Positions 8,819 to 17,488 of a stretch of DNA of 64,000 nucleotides are shown here, piece after piece. Made by a program: the position numbers and the translations under genes. Below the pieces are notes generated by a model. That model had not been told where the DNA came from and made no database searches. It saw only the letters and a list, made by a program, of their open reading frames with translations. The stretch's first letter is position 1. Every line of letters begins with the position of its first letter. The stretch comes from Gluconobacter cerinus (GTDB lineage Bacteria > Pseudomonadota > Alphaproteobacteria > Acetobacterales > Acetobacteraceae), in NCBI RefSeq assembly GCF_002723935.1, contig NZ_BEWM01000003.1, positions 124,001 to 188,000 on the forward strand. The letters run 5' to 3'.

Positions 8819-8916
8819 GATCGATCCTCGTCCGTGTTTTGACCCCTCATATAGAGCTTTCAGACGCATGTGCCATCTTTGCGGACGCTGCCACCTGCCA
8901 TATACGTCAGATTCAA

Positions 8917-9399
8917 ATGAACGCTTCTTTCTCTTCCATCCCCGTTGAACTGGATGCCATTGACCGGCAGATCATCGCCGAGCTTCAGGCAGACGGTCGT
9001 ATGACCAATGTGGAGCTGGCCAAACGCGCCGGTATTTCCGCTCCCCCCTGTCTGAGGCGTGTCAGGCGTCTGGAAGAACTTGGCATCATCAAAGGGTATC
9101 ATGCAGAAGTTGACGCAGCCCTGCTTGGCTGGTCGCTCAATTTTTATGCCCTCATCGGTCTCGATAGCCAGAAGGGAAGTGTTCTGGAGGCCTTCGAGGC
9201 GCAGGTCGGCGCCTGGCCCGAAACCCGCGAATGTCACATGATCCGTGGCGGAGGAGACTTCCTCGTCCGTCTCGTCGCTCGTGATGCTGCCCACCAGAAC
9301 ATTCTGACCCGGCGTCTGACAGACAGTGTCCACGTCGTGCGGGTGCAGACACTCCAGACCATTCATACCAGTCGTGATCTGGCTGGAGTTCCTATCTGA
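8917..9399 (+). CDS. Lrp/AsnC-family transcriptional regulator
   Basis: A 160-residue regulator with an N-terminal HTH (ELDAIDRQIIAELQADGR, then VELAKRAGISAPPCLRRVRR) and a C-terminal RAM effector domain (about 75-155). Such proteins sense amino acids and form octamers. The ATG at 8917 fits the family start; no strong ribosome site is visible, so the message could be nearly leaderless. The stop codon overlaps the proposed start of the next gene by one base, and a perfect 14-base inverted repeat follows at once. Confidence 0.88.
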   Translation: MNASFSSIPVELDAIDRQIIAELQADGRMTNVELAKRAGISAPPCLRRVRRLEELGIIKGYHAEVDAALLGWSLNFYALIGLDSQKGSVLEAFEAQVGAWPETRECHMIRGGGDFLVRLVARDAAHQNILTRRLTDSVHVVRVQTLQTIHTSRDLAGVPI

Positions 9400-10520
9400 T
9401 GGCAAAAGCATCCCCAACGGTTAGCGCTGGGATGCTTTTGCCTGCCCGGATCAGCATTATTGTTCCCTGCTATAATGAGGCAGAGAATGTTGTTCCCCTT
9501 GTCGCGGCTCTGGATGCAGCTCTTGAAGGAGAACGTTGGGAAGTCATTTTTGTTGATGACAACTCCCCGGACGGAACTGCCGAGCGCGTTTCGAAAGTTG
9601 CGAACAATGATCCTCGTGTAAGGGTCATCAAAAGGGTAGGACGTCGGGGTCTCTCATCCGCTGTTATCGAGGGTTTTCTGTCGTCCAGCGCACCGTATGT
9701 TGCGGTCATGGATGGGGACCTGCAGCACGACGAGACTGTTCTGCCCAAAATGCTGGCAGATCTTGATGCCGGCTCCGATATTGTTGTCGCCAGCCGCCAC
9801 GTAGAAGGCGGAGACAATGCCGGGCTGGCAGGTTATTGGCGGCATCTCCTGTCAGACACCGGAATTCGCGCTGCTCAATCGGTTTTGCCGCACCGCCTGA
9901 CTGATCCGATGAGCGGGTTCTTTGCCATGCGGCGAGAGCTTTTTCAGGCTGTTCTTCCAAAACTTTCCGGAACCGGTTTCAAGATCCTGCTGGATTTGGC
10001 GATGTCCGCTCCGAAGTCCGTGAAGATCACGGAAGTACCCTTTGTTTTCCGTCCGCGCCTTGCGGGAGAAAGCAAGCTGGATGTCGTTGTTCTTCTCCAG
10101 TTCGCAATGATGATTCTGGATAAAGTCACGCATGGCTGGCTGCCATCCCGTTTTCTGGCGTTTGCGCTGGTTGGGCTTGTTGGCGTGGTCGTGAATGTTG
10201 CCGTGATGCAGATTGCCCGACTGGGAGGAATGGATTTTTCTCAGTCTCAACTGGTTGGAACGGCCGTTGCCATCCTGACAAATTTCCTGCTCAACAACCG
10301 TCTGACCTATCATGACCGCCGCTTGAAGGGTGCGAAGATGTGGGTGGGATTAATTATTTTCTTCGCCGTCTGTTCTCTCGGGGCGGCCGCTAATATCGGA
10401 GTGGCCCGTATGGTGCTGCACGATGTTGGCCATGGGCACTGGGACCGTGCGTCTGCCGCAGGGGCCGTGGTCGGTGTCGTCTGGAATTACGCTGTGTCTT
10501 CCACTCTCATCTGGCGCTGA
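9399..10520 (+). CDS. Polyprenol-phosphate glycosyltransferase (GT2) fused to a GtrA-like membrane domain
   Basis: A 373-residue inner-membrane enzyme. The N-terminal GT2 domain (about 17-235) has ISIIVPCYNEAENV, the nucleotide-sugar site FVDDNSPDG and DGDLQHD, as in dolichyl/undecaprenyl-phosphate sugar synthases. The C-terminal ~120 residues are a four-helix GtrA-like domain. It probably charges undecaprenyl phosphate with a sugar for the next gene's transferase. The start is uncertain: an ATG at 9399 overlaps the lrp stop (TGATG), while an ATG at 9432 would give a tighter N-terminus (MLLPARISIIVP). Both lie in or at a perfect 14-base hairpin. Confidence 0.87.
   Translation: MAKASPTVSAGMLLPARISIIVPCYNEAENVVPLVAALDAALEGERWEVIFVDDNSPDGTAERVSKVANNDPRVRVIKRVGRRGLSSAVIEGFLSSSAPYVAVMDGDLQHDETVLPKMLADLDAGSDIVVASRHVEGGDNAGLAGYWRHLLSDTGIRAAQSVLPHRLTDPMSGFFAMRRELFQAVLPKLSGTGFKILLDLAMSAPKSVKITEVPFVFRPRLAGESKLDVVVLLQFAMMILDKVTHGWLPSRFLAFALVGLVGVVVNVAVMQIARLGGMDFSQSQLVGTAVAILTNFLLNNRLTYHDRRLKGAKMWVGLIIFFAVCSLGAAANIGVARMVLHDVGHGHWDRASAAGAVVGVVWNYAVSSTLIWR
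9401..9442 (+). terminator. Perfect 14-bp inverted repeat at the lrp end / glycosyltransferase start
   Basis: GGCAAAAGCATCCC at 9401-9414 is exactly complementary to GGGATGCTTTTGCC at 9429-9442, with a 14-base loop. It begins two bases after the lrp stop codon. It can end the lrp message, or fold over the start region of the glycosyltransferase message and limit its translation. There is no U-run after it. Confidence 0.55.
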
Positions 10521-10521
10521 C

Positions 10522-11919
10522 GTGACTGATAATTTCAACAAGCAGGCCAGCCTGTTCTGGGCGCTTCTTGTTGCCCTGACTGTGACGCGCCTCGGATTGG
10601 CAGCATGTCTGCCGCTCACGCCTGATGAGGCTTACTATTGGGTGTGGTCCCGCCATCTTCAGGGTGGCTATTTCGACCATCCTTTCATGGTAGCCCTCTG
10701 GATCAGAATTGGGACATGGCTGGCTGGTGACACGTCTCTGGGGGTGCGTCTGCTCGGGCCGCTTTCCGTTCTTCCCGGAAGCTGGGCCCTGTACCATGCG
10801 GCCAGGCTGTTGCTCCCGTCGCGCCCTTGGCCGGTATCGGGCTTTCAGGCCGTTCTTCTCCTGAATGCAACGCTGATGCTCGGACTTGGATCGGCGACCA
10901 TGACGCCGGATACACCGCTGGTATTCTTCGTTTCGGTGTCTCTTTTTGCACTCGGGAAAGCCGTTTCGTCGTCGGGGGGCAGAACAACCGGCTGGTGGCT
11001 GTTAACGGGTGTTTTGCTCGGTCTCGCCTTTGATTCAAAATATACTGCTGTTCTAATCGGTTTAGCCCTTGGGGGGGCAGTTCTCACGACCCCGAGGCTC
11101 AGGAAACAAGCTGGTCCATGGCTGGCAATGCCGCTTCTGATCATCACGACGACCCCGGTCCTTCTCTGGAATGCATCCCATCATTGGGTCAGCCTGCTGA
11201 AACAGGGTGGACGAGCAGGCGACTGGCATCTGGCTCGTGCATCCCAGTTTCTGCTGGAGCTTCTCGGAGGTCAGATTGGTCTGGCTACACCCCTTATTTT
11301 CGGGCTCTTTGCTCTGGGGGGCTGGGCATGCATCAAACGGAACAGGCTTCTGGCATGGCTAAGCCTTCTGCCTCTCGCTGTTTTTGTGACGCATGCTCTG
11401 GGCGATCGGGTGCAGGCAAACTGGCCGGCTGTCGTTTATCCCGTCCTGGCTTTAGCTGCGATAGAAGCAGGTCGGAGTGTTCGGTGGCCGGTCATCAGTG
11501 GAATAGCCTTGACCGTACTGGTTTATGGACAAGCCGTTTTCTCTCCGTTGCCGTTTCCCGCCGCTAAAGATCCGATCCAGCGACAGACGGCTGGATGGCC
11601 CGATTTCAGTCAAAAACTTGTCGCTCGTGCTCAGGAGACGGGAGCATCTGCTTTCATAGCTGAAGAGTATGGTCTCGCATCTCAACTCGCTTTGACACAG
11701 AACAGTCTTCCAGTTCTGGGATCAGATCCAAGGTGGAGCCTGTTTTCTTTTCCGCCTGCTGAGGTGCCGCTCGGTTTAAAAATTGAAGAGCTTCATCGCA
11801 TTCCTGCCGCGCTGGATCAGGACACGCTGTGTCGCCAGAGCCATGGCCATAATGTGCGGTGTTACCGCGTTGACGTTGTGAAAATGCCGTCTGGTGTGCA
11901 GTTGCCAGGGCGGGCTTAA
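10522..11919 (+). CDS. ArnT-like glycosyltransferase family 39 (PMT-type) membrane protein
   Basis: A 465-residue polytopic inner-membrane protein. The start shows the PMT_2 hallmark LTPDEAYYWVWSRHL and FDHPFMVALWI in the first periplasmic loop, where acidic residues carry the active site. About ten hydrophobic segments follow, then a short soluble C-terminal domain. Such enzymes transfer sugars from polyprenyl phosphate to lipid A or proteins. The GTG at 10522 lies one base after the stop of the GT2-GtrA gene, and the pair likely acts together: the first makes the lipid-linked sugar, this one uses it. The acceptor is unknown; flagellar or envelope targets are possible given motBA downstream. 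Confidence 0.85.
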   Translation: MTDNFNKQASLFWALLVALTVTRLGLAACLPLTPDEAYYWVWSRHLQGGYFDHPFMVALWIRIGTWLAGDTSLGVRLLGPLSVLPGSWALYHAARLLLPSRPWPVSGFQAVLLLNATLMLGLGSATMTPDTPLVFFVSVSLFALGKAVSSSGGRTTGWWLLTGVLLGLAFDSKYTAVLIGLALGGAVLTTPRLRKQAGPWLAMPLLIITTTPVLLWNASHHWVSLLKQGGRAGDWHLARASQFLLELLGGQIGLATPLIFGLFALGGWACIKRNRLLAWLSLLPLAVFVTHALGDRVQANWPAVVYPVLALAAIEAGRSVRWPVISGIALTVLVYGQAVFSPLPFPAAKDPIQRQTAGWPDFSQKLVARAQETGASAFIAEEYGLASQLALTQNSLPVLGSDPRWSLFSFPPAEVPLGLKIEELHRIPAALDQDTLCRQSHGHNVRCYRVDVVKMPSGVQLPGRA

Positions 11920-11968
11920 AGCTCTCCTTAACCTTTGATTGCCATACTGACCTCTCTCAGGAGGCAGC

Positions 11969-12889
11969 ATGTCGAAAGCAAACGGCAAGGACGAGCGCAG
12001 GATCATCATCAAGCGTTTTGAAGTTGTAGAAGGTGGCCATCACGGCGGGAGCTGGAAGATTGCCTATGCGGACTTCGTGACGGCCATGATGGCGTTCTTT
12101 CTGGTCATGTGGCTCATCAATGCCACGACAGAAGAGCAACGTAAGGGCATCGCTAATTTCTTTAATCCGATAGCAGTTCAGCAGGACGCACCACCCAAAC
12201 TGAGCGTCATGCCCGATCTCTCTCCCATCGCGTCCTCTGATCGCCCTATGGCGGTCAAGCCCGGTCAGGCCGCGGGGCCAAATCCAGATGACGGTCCATC
12301 AGGACAGAATCATCTTCCCCAAAAAGATGCGGAAAAGCACAGCGCACAGATTGTAGTTCTGCGTGATGGACAGATCGAGCCAGGAGAGCCCGTATCCGGC
12401 CAAGGGGCATTCCCCCACAAGCAGGCCTTCCAGAATGCTGCCGATCAGATCAGTAGAGCCCTGAATGCTCCGTCACAACTGGCAGACGTCCGAGATCAGG
12501 TTTCCATCCAGGTCGGTGATGACGGGTTGCATGTGGAGATTGCGGATTCTGAACATCAGCCAATGTTCGCGCTGGGTTCTGCCACGCCAATGCCGCGCGC
12601 TCTTCAACTCCTGAGGCTGGTCGCTCCCTATCTTGAAAAGCTTCCGGGACACCTCTCCATCGCCGGATACACTGATGCAGCGCCTTACAAAGCTGGTTTG
12701 CCATCCAACTGGAGCCTGTCCAGCAGCCGCGCGGTTGCGGCGAGGGACGTTCTTGTTCAGGCGGGCTTTCCGGACCGACGCCTGCAAACTGTCAGCGGCT
12801 ATGCCGATAGAAACCTTTTTGATCATGCCAATCCGCTGAGTCCACGGAACAGACGCGTCGTTCTGGTTCTGTCTCCCGATCAACCATAA
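11969..12889 (+). CDS. motB: Flagellar motor stator protein MotB
   Basis: A 306-residue stator subunit. The single transmembrane helix YADFVTAMMAFFLVMWL (about 33-50) carries the proton-binding Asp35. A low-complexity linker (about 55-150) leads to an OmpA-like peptidoglycan-binding domain (about 190-303) with IAGYTDAAPYK and LSSSRAVAARDVLV. The ribosome site CAGGAGG is strong. It is followed 26 bases later by motA. Confidence 0.92.
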   Translation: MSKANGKDERRIIIKRFEVVEGGHHGGSWKIAYADFVTAMMAFFLVMWLINATTEEQRKGIANFFNPIAVQQDAPPKLSVMPDLSPIASSDRPMAVKPGQAAGPNPDDGPSGQNHLPQKDAEKHSAQIVVLRDGQIEPGEPVSGQGAFPHKQAFQNAADQISRALNAPSQLADVRDQVSIQVGDDGLHVEIADSEHQPMFALGSATPMPRALQLLRLVAPYLEKLPGHLSIAGYTDAAPYKAGLPSNWSLSSSRAVAARDVLVQAGFPDRRLQTVSGYADRNLFDHANPLSPRNRRVVLVLSPDQP

Positions 12890-12915
12890 TCAAGTCGCCA
12901 CTCAGGAAATATTGA

Positions 12916-13782
12916 ATGTTTATTCTTATCGGCCTTGGTGTCGTTCTGGCCTGCGTGTTTGGCTCCTTCGTGGCATCAGGGGGCGCCATAGGTCCATTGC
13001 TTGCGTCGATGCCCTTTGAACTCCTGACGATCCTGGGAGCAGCAATCGGCACATTTGTCATGGCCAACTCAATTTCCGCTGTGAAACACCTTCCGGCCGG
13101 TTTGAAGAAAGCCATGAAAGGCTCTCAGTACGGTCGACAGGATTATCTTGAACTTCTGGGGCTGCTGTTCCACGTCACCAAACTGGCGGCCAGTAAGGGG
13201 ATGATGGCTATTGAGAGCCATATTGAAGATCCCCAAGGCAGTACAATCTTTGGGGCGTTTCCGAAGATTCGGGATAACGGGCAGGTCTGTTCCTTCATCT
13301 GCGATTACCTGCGGATGGCAGGCATGAATGCGACCGATCCGTTCCAGATGGACGACGTGATGGGACGGGAGCTTAAAAAGAACCTGCGGGAGGAGATGCA
13401 TCTTCCTCACGCACTGCAATCCGTTTCCGATGCACTTCCAGCTCTTGGAATTGTTGCTGCCGTTCTCGGTGTGATCAAGACTATGGCATCCATCAGCAAG
13501 CCTCCTATCGTTTTGGGCGAGATGATTGCTGGTGCGCTTGTCGGAACGTTCCTCGGTATTCTGCTGGCATATGGCATTGTTGCCCCGATTGCTGGTCGTC
13601 TCGGGGGCGTTGTGGAAGAAGAGGCGTCTTACCTTGATTTGGTTCGTTCCGTCATTGTCGCGCATCTGCAAGGGAATGCGCCTCAGGTCAGTGTAGAAAT
13701 CGGCCGCAAAAGCATTCCCTGTGACCTCATGCCGACCTTTCAGGAGGTGGAAGAGGCTGTCAGTGCCGTTGCCGTGGGGTGA
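12916..13782 (+). CDS. motA: Flagellar motor stator protein MotA
   Basis: A 288-residue stator protein with two N-terminal helices (about 2-50), a cytosolic domain whose charged residues touch FliG (KKAMKGSQYGRQDYLELLGL region), and two C-terminal helices (about 175-240, with ALPALGIVAAVLGVIKTM). It forms the proton channel with MotB. The order motB-motA is the reverse of the enterobacterial motA-motB. No other flagellar genes are near. Confidence 0.92.
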   Translation: MFILIGLGVVLACVFGSFVASGGAIGPLLASMPFELLTILGAAIGTFVMANSISAVKHLPAGLKKAMKGSQYGRQDYLELLGLLFHVTKLAASKGMMAIESHIEDPQGSTIFGAFPKIRDNGQVCSFICDYLRMAGMNATDPFQMDDVMGRELKKNLREEMHLPHALQSVSDALPALGIVAAVLGVIKTMASISKPPIVLGEMIAGALVGTFLGILLAYGIVAPIAGRLGGVVEEEASYLDLVRSVIVAHLQGNAPQVSVEIGRKSIPCDLMPTFQEVEEAVSAVAVG

Positions 13783-13850
13783 GGTTGTTTTCCCGCGGGT
13801 GATCTTTACGATGCCGTCATCACTATGAATGACGGCCGAAAGGATCAGGC

Positions 13851-15968
13851 ATGCGTCCCTCCGCACTGCGGGCTCTCTGTCTCTTACTTCCTCTTTTTCC
13901 TTTTGCGTCTGTACAGGCTGCTACGGTCACTCCCTCAAGGGCTCAGCTTGAGCAGGTCGATGGCGGAGCAGCTCTTCACTGGGTGAAGGCTGAAAATAAA
14001 AAAACGCAGAATGTTCTGGCTTCTGACCCCAGATACAAGCCGCTTTATGATCGGATCCTCTCGGCTCAGCAGTCACCGGATCGTCTCGCTGTTCCCACAC
14101 AAATGGCAGGGGAGATCTGGAATTTCTGGCAGGACAAAGTTCATACCCGTGGGGTCTGGAGAAGCACGTCAGAGGCTGATTTCAAAAGCGGACATCCGCT
14201 ATGGAAGACGCGCTTTGACTTGGATGAGCTCTCTCGGTCTGAACATGCCAACTGGGTGATGGAAGGGCTGAATTGTCTGGAACCAGCAGACCGGATCTGC
14301 CTTCTGGGCCTGTCCAATGCGGGCGAAGACGCGCACGAGCTGCGAGAATACGACACGACCACCAATCAGTTTGTGCAGAACGGTTTCCGGTTACCAAACG
14401 GAAAGCAGGCGGTTGCATGGCTCGATAAGGATACAGTTCTGGTCTCTCGAGACTGGGGCACGACGGATGCCGGTCTGACAACGTCAGGGTATCCGTATGT
14501 TGTTCGTGCCCTGAAGCGCGGGCAGAGCCTGTCTCAGGCTCAGGAAGTGTTCCGTGGAACCGGTCAGGACATGGAAGTCGTTCCCACTGTCCTGCGGGAC
14601 GGGCAGGGGCATCAGGTCGTTCTGATCGATCGGCATAAGGATTTTTTCCATAGCGAAGTTGAGCGACTGGATCCGGGAACGCTTAAAACGAGCCAGCTTC
14701 CCATGCCGGAGAAATATGACGGTCTGAGCTATCAGGATGGCCAACTGGTTTTCCATCTGCTCCAGGACTGGCCCACGGCGAAGGGGACAATCCCTGCAGA
14801 CAGCGTTGTCGCGGTAGATCCAGATCATCCTCAGGCCCCCGAGATCATTGTCACCCCGACCAAGCGGCAGACCATCGGGGATGGAATGGATGGCGCTATT
14901 GCGGCGACCAAGGATGGTCTGATCGTTGTTATGTATGACAACGTTCAGCCGGTACTGATGCTCTATCGACGGGGTTCGAGCGGCCATTGGTCTGGCCGGA
15001 GCATTGAGCTGCCCAAGAATATGGCCGCCAGTATTGTCTCCTCTGATCCCCACAGCTCAGAAGCATACCTCCAACTCGAAGGCTTCATTCAGCCGCCGCA
15101 GATCTGGAGCGTCAATACAGCCAGGCAGAACACACAGCTTCTCTATAGCCAGCCCGAGCTGTTTGATTCGTCCAAGCTCACGGTTGAGCAGCTTTTTGCG
15201 CCCAGTAAAGACGGAACGCAGGTCCCGTACTTTGTCGTGCATGCGAAAGACTGGACGAAGAATGGCGCGAACCCCGCGCTCATGACCGCCTATGGTGGCT
15301 TTGGCCTCTCGTACCTGCCTGTCTATCATCCAGACCTTGGGATCACGTGGTTCGAGCGTGGTGGGGTTTACGTGATGGCTAACATCCGGGGTGGCGGAGA
15401 GTTCGGCCCAGCCTGGCATGAAGCTGCGCGTCACGCAGGACGCCAGTCTGCCTATGATGACTTTGCATCCGTGGCCCGGGACCTGTTTTCGAGAAACATT
15501 ACATCGGCCAAGCGTCTGGGTATTCGTGGACGATCCAATGGCGGCTTGCTGATGGGGGTAGAATTCACGCAGCATCCGGAACTGTGGAACGCGACCATCA
15601 TTGGTGTGCCGCTGCTCGATATGCTGAATTACGAGCACATGGCGGCAGGTGCGTCATGGGCGGCTGAATACGGAAGTGTGTCTACACCCGAAGGAAAAGC
15701 ATTCTGGGACAAGACGTCGCCGCTTCAGGCTTTGAAGCCTGATGTGCACTATCCAACACCATTCATTTTCACTTCGACCCGAGATGACCGTGTTGGTCCT
15801 GTGCATGCTCGCCTGTTCGCAGCGCGCCTTCAGGAACTCCATGTACCCTTCTTCTATTACGAAGATATGGAGGGAGGTCATGCCGGAACCGTCAATGCTG
15901 CCGAGGTAGCACATGAACGGGCCCTGGAAGCAGTCTATCTAAGCCGCAGGCTGATGGACCCACGCTGA
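13851..15968 (+). CDS. Secreted prolyl oligopeptidase-family serine peptidase (S9A)
   Basis: A 705-residue exported peptidase with a signal peptide (MRPSALRALCLLLPLFPFAS, cleavage near VQA-AT). A seven-bladed propeller domain (about 70-430) is followed by an alpha/beta hydrolase domain. The triad is Ser562 in RGRSNGGLLMG, Asp645/646 in TSTRDDRVGP and His677 in MEGGHAG. The nucleophile elbow has Arg in place of the common Gly (GRSNGG versus GGSNGG). Members cut short proline-containing peptides, so it may recycle peptides in the periplasm. An imperfect inverted repeat GCCGTCAT / ATGACGGC lies in the 68-base gap after motA. Confidence 0.9.
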   Translation: MRPSALRALCLLLPLFPFASVQAATVTPSRAQLEQVDGGAALHWVKAENKKTQNVLASDPRYKPLYDRILSAQQSPDRLAVPTQMAGEIWNFWQDKVHTRGVWRSTSEADFKSGHPLWKTRFDLDELSRSEHANWVMEGLNCLEPADRICLLGLSNAGEDAHELREYDTTTNQFVQNGFRLPNGKQAVAWLDKDTVLVSRDWGTTDAGLTTSGYPYVVRALKRGQSLSQAQEVFRGTGQDMEVVPTVLRDGQGHQVVLIDRHKDFFHSEVERLDPGTLKTSQLPMPEKYDGLSYQDGQLVFHLLQDWPTAKGTIPADSVVAVDPDHPQAPEIIVTPTKRQTIGDGMDGAIAATKDGLIVVMYDNVQPVLMLYRRGSSGHWSGRSIELPKNMAASIVSSDPHSSEAYLQLEGFIQPPQIWSVNTARQNTQLLYSQPELFDSSKLTVEQLFAPSKDGTQVPYFVVHAKDWTKNGANPALMTAYGGFGLSYLPVYHPDLGITWFERGGVYVMANIRGGGEFGPAWHEAARHAGRQSAYDDFASVARDLFSRNITSAKRLGIRGRSNGGLLMGVEFTQHPELWNATIIGVPLLDMLNYEHMAAGASWAAEYGSVSTPEGKAFWDKTSPLQALKPDVHYPTPFIFTSTRDDRVGPVHARLFAARLQELHVPFFYYEDMEGGHAGTVNAAEVAHERALEAVYLSRRLMDPR

Positions 15969-15976
15969 GGGGAGAC

Positions 15977-16008
15977 TTGCCTCCTTGCCGTAACAGGTAA
16001 GGGGGCAA
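15977..16008 (+). terminator. Hairpin after the prolyl oligopeptidase gene
   Basis: TTGCCTCCTT / AAGGGGGCAA, ten pairs with one G-T, loop of 12 bases, starting nine bases after the stop. It lacks a U-run, so termination is only probable. Confidence 0.4.
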
Positions 16009-16038
16009 ATTCTGAAATCTTTGTGTGACGGCAATAAA

Positions 16039-16069
16039 AAAAGCCGCGCCCCTAAGGGCTGCGGCTTTT
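16039..16069. terminator. Bidirectional terminator between S9 peptidase and rpsU
   Basis: Stem AAAAGCCGC / GCGGCTTTT extended by GCCC / GGGC with one bulged base. A-run on the left and T-run on the right make it work for rpsU (minus) and as a backup for the plus-strand gene. Confidence 0.8.
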
Positions 16070-16097
16070 CTCGTCCGTTCAGATAACGGGAAGGACT

Positions 16098-16301
16098 TTA
16101 GAAGCCTTCACGCTCCAGACGCTTGCGCTCCATCTTGCGGGCACGACGAACAGCTTCTGCTGCTTCGCGGGCGCGACGCTCAGAGGGCTTCTCGAAGTGG
16201 CGACGCAGCTTCATCTCACGAAACACGCCTTCGCGCTGCATCTTCTTCTTGAGCGCCTTTAGCGCCTGGTCAACATTGTTGTCACGAACGAGTACCTGCA
16301 C
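16098..16301 (-). CDS. rpsU: 30S ribosomal protein S21
   Basis: A 67-residue basic ribosomal protein that helps 30S subunits pair with message leaders. The sequence [19 protein letters not shown] and the Arg/Lys-rich C-terminus ([16 protein letters not shown]) are diagnostic. The start is a GTG at 16301: AAGGAG lies 11 bases upstream and the family begins at this point; a longer frame from 16340 adds 13 unrelated residues. A clear terminator follows. Confidence 0.93.
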   Translation of the reverse strand: MQVLVRDNNVDQALKALKKKMQREGVFREMKLRRHFEKPSERRAREAAEAVRRARKMERKRLEREGF

Positions 16302-16490
16302 GGTGCCGTCAACTCCTTCTGGGCCCGCCTTTAGCGTCACCCGTGATATGGCAATCCAATTGGGATGGAGCCCTTAACACACTCTTTTGGAGATGTGCAA
16401 TTCATTCGATGGTGCTTGTGCTGATTTTTATCCATGCGCAATCTGCGGGCGATTTGTGCGTTAACGTTCTGCAACTGATAGAGGAAGCTC

Positions 16491-17003
16491 ATGGCCCTGC
16501 TCAAGATTGCCCGTATGGGTCACCCTGTCCTGCACCAGATTGCAGAACCTGTTTCTGATCCAACATCCCGGGAAATCCGCCATTTGATTAGGGATATGCT
16601 CGACACGATGGTCGATGCAAATGGCGCCGGGCTGGCTGCGCCCCAGGTTCATCACCCATTGCGACTTTTCGTCTATCGCGTGCCCGCAAACCGGGTTTCC
16701 GATCCTGAACAGGCTCTGTTGCCACGTGTTCTGATCAATCCGGAAATTACACCTCTTGGTGAAGAGATGATGGTTTGTGGCGAAGGATGCCTCTCGATTC
16801 CAGATTTGCGAGGCGATGTCCTTCGCCATGCCAAAGTCCATTATCGGGGCGTCGATGAAAATGGAGAAGAGGTTGAAGGCGAGGCGGTCGGGTTCCACGC
16901 CAATGTTCTTCAGCATGAGAACGATCATCTGGATGGCATTCTCTACCCGCAACGCATCGAAGATTTCAGCCGCTTCGGGTACGTTGAGGAAATAGTTCGG
17001 TGA
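16491..17003 (+). CDS. def: Peptide deformylase
   Basis: A 170-residue metalloenzyme that removes the formyl group from new proteins. All three motifs are present: GLAAPQ (47-52), EGCLS with metal ligand Cys100, and QHENDHLDG with His142, Glu143 and His146. Ribosome site AGAGGAAG precedes the ATG. The stop overlaps the start of the MarR-type gene by four bases, and the usual fmt partner is absent. It therefore heads an operon with regulators. Confidence 0.9.
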   Translation: MALLKIARMGHPVLHQIAEPVSDPTSREIRHLIRDMLDTMVDANGAGLAAPQVHHPLRLFVYRVPANRVSDPEQALLPRVLINPEITPLGEEMMVCGEGCLSIPDLRGDVLRHAKVHYRGVDENGEEVEGEAVGFHANVLQHENDHLDGILYPQRIEDFSRFGYVEEIVR

Positions 17004-17488
17004 CAATGCGCCTTCCGGACGGACCACCTTCTGCGACCGCACATCTCTATCTTCGTGAAGAGCAGATTCGTCAGTCCTACGAAGCACTCATGCTCGCGTG
17101 GCGCAGTCTTAACTCAGAATGCGAGACGCTTCTGCGGGAAAACGGCTTGGGTTCTGCGCACCATAGAATTCTTTTTCTGGTCGCAGCCCATCCCGGGATC
17201 ACTCCCAGTGCGCTGCTTGCCAGCCTTGGGATCACAAAGCAGTCCCTGGGTCGAGCTTTGGGAGACCTGCGTGAGCGAAATTTTCTGGTGCAGGAAGAAG
17301 ACCGGCATGATCGGCGCAAGCGCCCGCTAAAGCTCACGCCTGAAGGGGAGGCGATCGAGCGACAGCTTTTTCAGCTGATCCGTGATGTCATGACGCGGGC
17401 CTACAGGGAGGCAGGAGGAACTGCGGTTGAGGGGTTCAAGCGCGTTCTTTCACCTCTCCAGATCGCTCCGGGAGGAGGTTTTCGATGA
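17000..17488 (+). CDS. petP: MarR-family regulator, PetP-like
   Basis: A 162-residue winged-helix regulator. The HTH region is TPSALLASLGITKQSLGRAL and the wing is LVQEEDRHDRRKRPLKLT, typical of MarR proteins. Gene order with the following OmpR-type regulator matches petP-petR, first described upstream of cytochrome bc1 genes in Rhodobacter; no petABC genes are here. The start GTG at 17000 overlaps the def stop, with GAGG upstream; an ATG six bases later is possible. Its own stop overlaps the next start (ATGA). Confidence 0.8.
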   Translation: MTMRLPDGPPSATAHLYLREEQIRQSYEALMLAWRSLNSECETLLRENGLGSAHHRILFLVAAHPGITPSALLASLGITKQSLGRALGDLRERNFLVQEEDRHDRRKRPLKLTPEGEAIERQLFQLIRDVMTRAYREAGGTAVEGFKRVLSPLQIAPGGGFR

